From Jannaschia sp. CCS1 (GTDB taxonomy: Bacteria; Pseudomonadota; Alphaproteobacteria; Rhodobacterales; Rhodobacteraceae), in assembly GCF_000013565.1 (NCBI RefSeq), contig NC_007802.1:3410001-3474000 (forward strand): 64,000 bases of DNA, written 5' to 3'. A model generated the notes under the pieces. It made no database searches, was not told the origin of the DNA, and saw only the letters and a program-made list of their open reading frames with translations. A program made the translations under genes and the position numbers. Positions 62,899 to 64,000 of the stretch are shown one piece after another; the stretch's first letter is position 1; each line of letters opens with the position of its first letter.

Positions 62899-63435
62899 AT
62901 GACCTTCAAAACCACGCTCCTCGCCGCCGCCTTCGCGGTGTTCCCCGCCCTTGCATCCGCCCATATGGTGATCGAGGACGCCTACGCCCGCGCCTCCAGC
63001 CCCGTGGCCCAATCCGGCGCGGCCTTCATGACCATCTTCAACCACAACGATTTCGACGACCGCCTGATCGGCGTGACCTCCACCGCCGCCGAGCGGTTGG
63101 AACTGCACACCCACATCATGGAAGAGAACGGCGTCATGCGCATGGTGGAGGTTGAAGAGGGCTTCCCCATTGCCGCCGGCGAGACCATCGCATTGGAGCG
63201 CGGCGGGATGCATGTTATGCTTCTGGGCCTGACCGAACCCCTGGTCCAGGGTGAAGAGATCGAGATCACCTTCACATTTGAAACCTCTGATCCGGTCACG
63301 CACATTATCACCATCGACAACGAACGTCAGCCCGCAGAGGGCGGTCATGGCGACCACAGCGGCCACGGTGATCACAGCGGCCACGGTGATATGGACACCG
63401 AAGACGATCATTCCGGCCACAGCACCGACGGCTGA
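62899..63435 (+). CDS. PCu(A)C-type periplasmic copper chaperone
   Basis: The 178-residue protein has a signal peptide (cleavage after LASA, about residue 21) and the PCu(A)C pattern: HTHIMEENGVMRM near residues 70-82 and GGMHVMLLG near 110-118. These supply the His/Met copper ligands. It delivers Cu(I) for cytochrome oxidase assembly. The C-terminal tail after QPAEGG contains repeated GDHSGH units, giving extra metal-binding capacity. It follows the DUF2946-like gene. Confidence 0.93.
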   Translation: MTFKTTLLAAAFAVFPALASAHMVIEDAYARASSPVAQSGAAFMTIFNHNDFDDRLIGVTSTAAERLELHTHIMEENGVMRMVEVEEGFPIAAGETIALERGGMHVMLLGLTEPLVQGEEIEITFTFETSDPVTHIITIDNERQPAEGGHGDHSGHGDHSGHGDMDTEDDHSGHSTDG

Positions 63436-63556
63436 CAACTGCAAACTCCGGTCCCGCCCCTCGCTTTTGGCGGGACCGACCCAAACGGACGCTCCAAGGC
63501 CCCGGTTCTCACGCGGCAGCCTGTCTGAGCCGTGCCCTGCGCGCCCAAAGGCCCCC

Positions 63557-64000
63557 ATGACCCCACACCACATTCTGATCTCCGGCTGCTCCGGCGGCGG
63601 CAAGTCCACCCTGCTCAGCGCCCTTGCCCAGCGTGGTTTTGCCACCGTGCCGGAGCCGGGCCGCCGCATCGTCGCACAGGAACGTGCGGGCAATGGCAAC
63701 GCCCTGCCCTGGGTCAAACCGCTGGCCTTCGCCCGCCATGCGCTGGACATGGCGGCCTCTGATCTGGCCACCGCCACGACCGCGGGCGATGATGTGGTGT
63801 TCTTCGACCGCGGGATGATTGATGCCGCCGTCGCCTGCGCCCATGCCGGGGGGCCGTCCTATCGCACGCTCCTCCCCGATCCGCTGCCCTATGCGCGGCG
63901 CGTCTTCCTCACCCCGCCCTGGCCCGAGATCTTTGTGCAGGACGCCGCGCGCCAACACGGCCTGGACGACGCCGAGGCGGAATACCTGCGCCTTTCGCAA
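63557..64000 (+). CDS. AAA-family ATPase, C-terminus beyond window
   Basis: The first 148 residues are present. A Walker A motif GCSGGGKSTLLSAL lies at residues 10-23, and VVFFDRGMIDAAVA near 81-94 may be the Walker B-type segment. The layout matches small predicted ATPase/kinase-like proteins (AAA_28 group). The substrate is unknown. The gene is cut by the right window edge and no frameshift is seen. Confidence 0.82.
   Translation, partial: MTPHHILISGCSGGGKSTLLSALAQRGFATVPEPGRRIVAQERAGNGNALPWVKPLAFARHALDMAASDLATATTAGDDVVFFDRGMIDAAVACAHAGGPSYRTLLPDPLPYARRVFLTPPWPEIFVQDAARQHGLDDAEAEYLRLSQ

Overview
The window is a high-GC, densely coded bacterial chromosome segment. It most resembles an alphaproteobacterium of the family Rhodobacteraceae (Roseobacter group). 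The evidence is the PccR-type regulator beside propionyl-CoA carboxylase genes, the rib-nus gene order, an alphaproteobacterial SOS box (GTTC-N7-GTTC), a tRNA-His with A73 and no templated G-1, a VPLPA-CTERM protein, and several short proteins that look like Rhodobacterales families. The assignment is inferred from gene content; no database search was possible.

Layout. 1-1.7 kb: 3' part of groEL missing, groES, and a CIRCE-controlled promoter. 1.8-8.3 kb: a chemoreceptor, manganese-dependent pyrophosphatase, a HAD phosphatase, a MaoC hydratase, ribF and a YcgN-like protein. 8.3-21.3 kb: the methylmalonyl-CoA pathway region. It holds methylmalonyl-CoA mutase, both propionyl-CoA carboxylase subunits, several uncharacterised passengers, and the regulator pccR with TTTGCAA-type operator candidates at pccB and pccR. 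21.4-35.9 kb: transporters (two EamA, LysE, two SLC13), yebC, a YmdB-type phosphodiesterase, 5-formyl-THF cyclo-ligase, small enzymes, a J-domain protein and pepF. 36-41.7 kb: a VPLPA-CTERM protein, a LuxR-like regulator with an HTH at each end, an M19 dipeptidase, a CDGSH protein and a globin-like protein. 41.8-48.6 kb: rpoH, rluD, a sterol-desaturase-like enzyme, a LysR regulator, tRNA-His, mmcB with an SOS box, and an arsR-AHSA1 pair under a nested palindromic operator.

48.7-61 kb: a membrane coiled-coil protein coupled to a ClpP-like periplasmic protease candidate. Next come nusB-ribH-ribB, two hypotheticals and ribE on the minus strand, then three capsule-export/assembly genes (kpsS-like, wza-like, kpsC-like) on the plus strand, then nrdR-ribD. 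The capsule genes therefore separate ribD from the rest of the riboflavin genes. 61-64 kb: a DUF2161-like protein, rpmB, a DUF2946-like and PCu(A)C copper pair, and the 5' part of an ATPase gene cut by the window end.

Functional themes are heat-shock control (groESL with CIRCE, rpoH), short-chain acyl-CoA assimilation, riboflavin/FAD supply (ribF at one end, ribBHED at the other), and capsule export. The observations most worth following are the double-HTH LuxR protein, the ClpP-like/membrane pair, the DnaA-box/GANTC cluster between the pcc genes, the PccR operator array and the arsR operator. No phage, insertion sequence or CRISPR array was seen.
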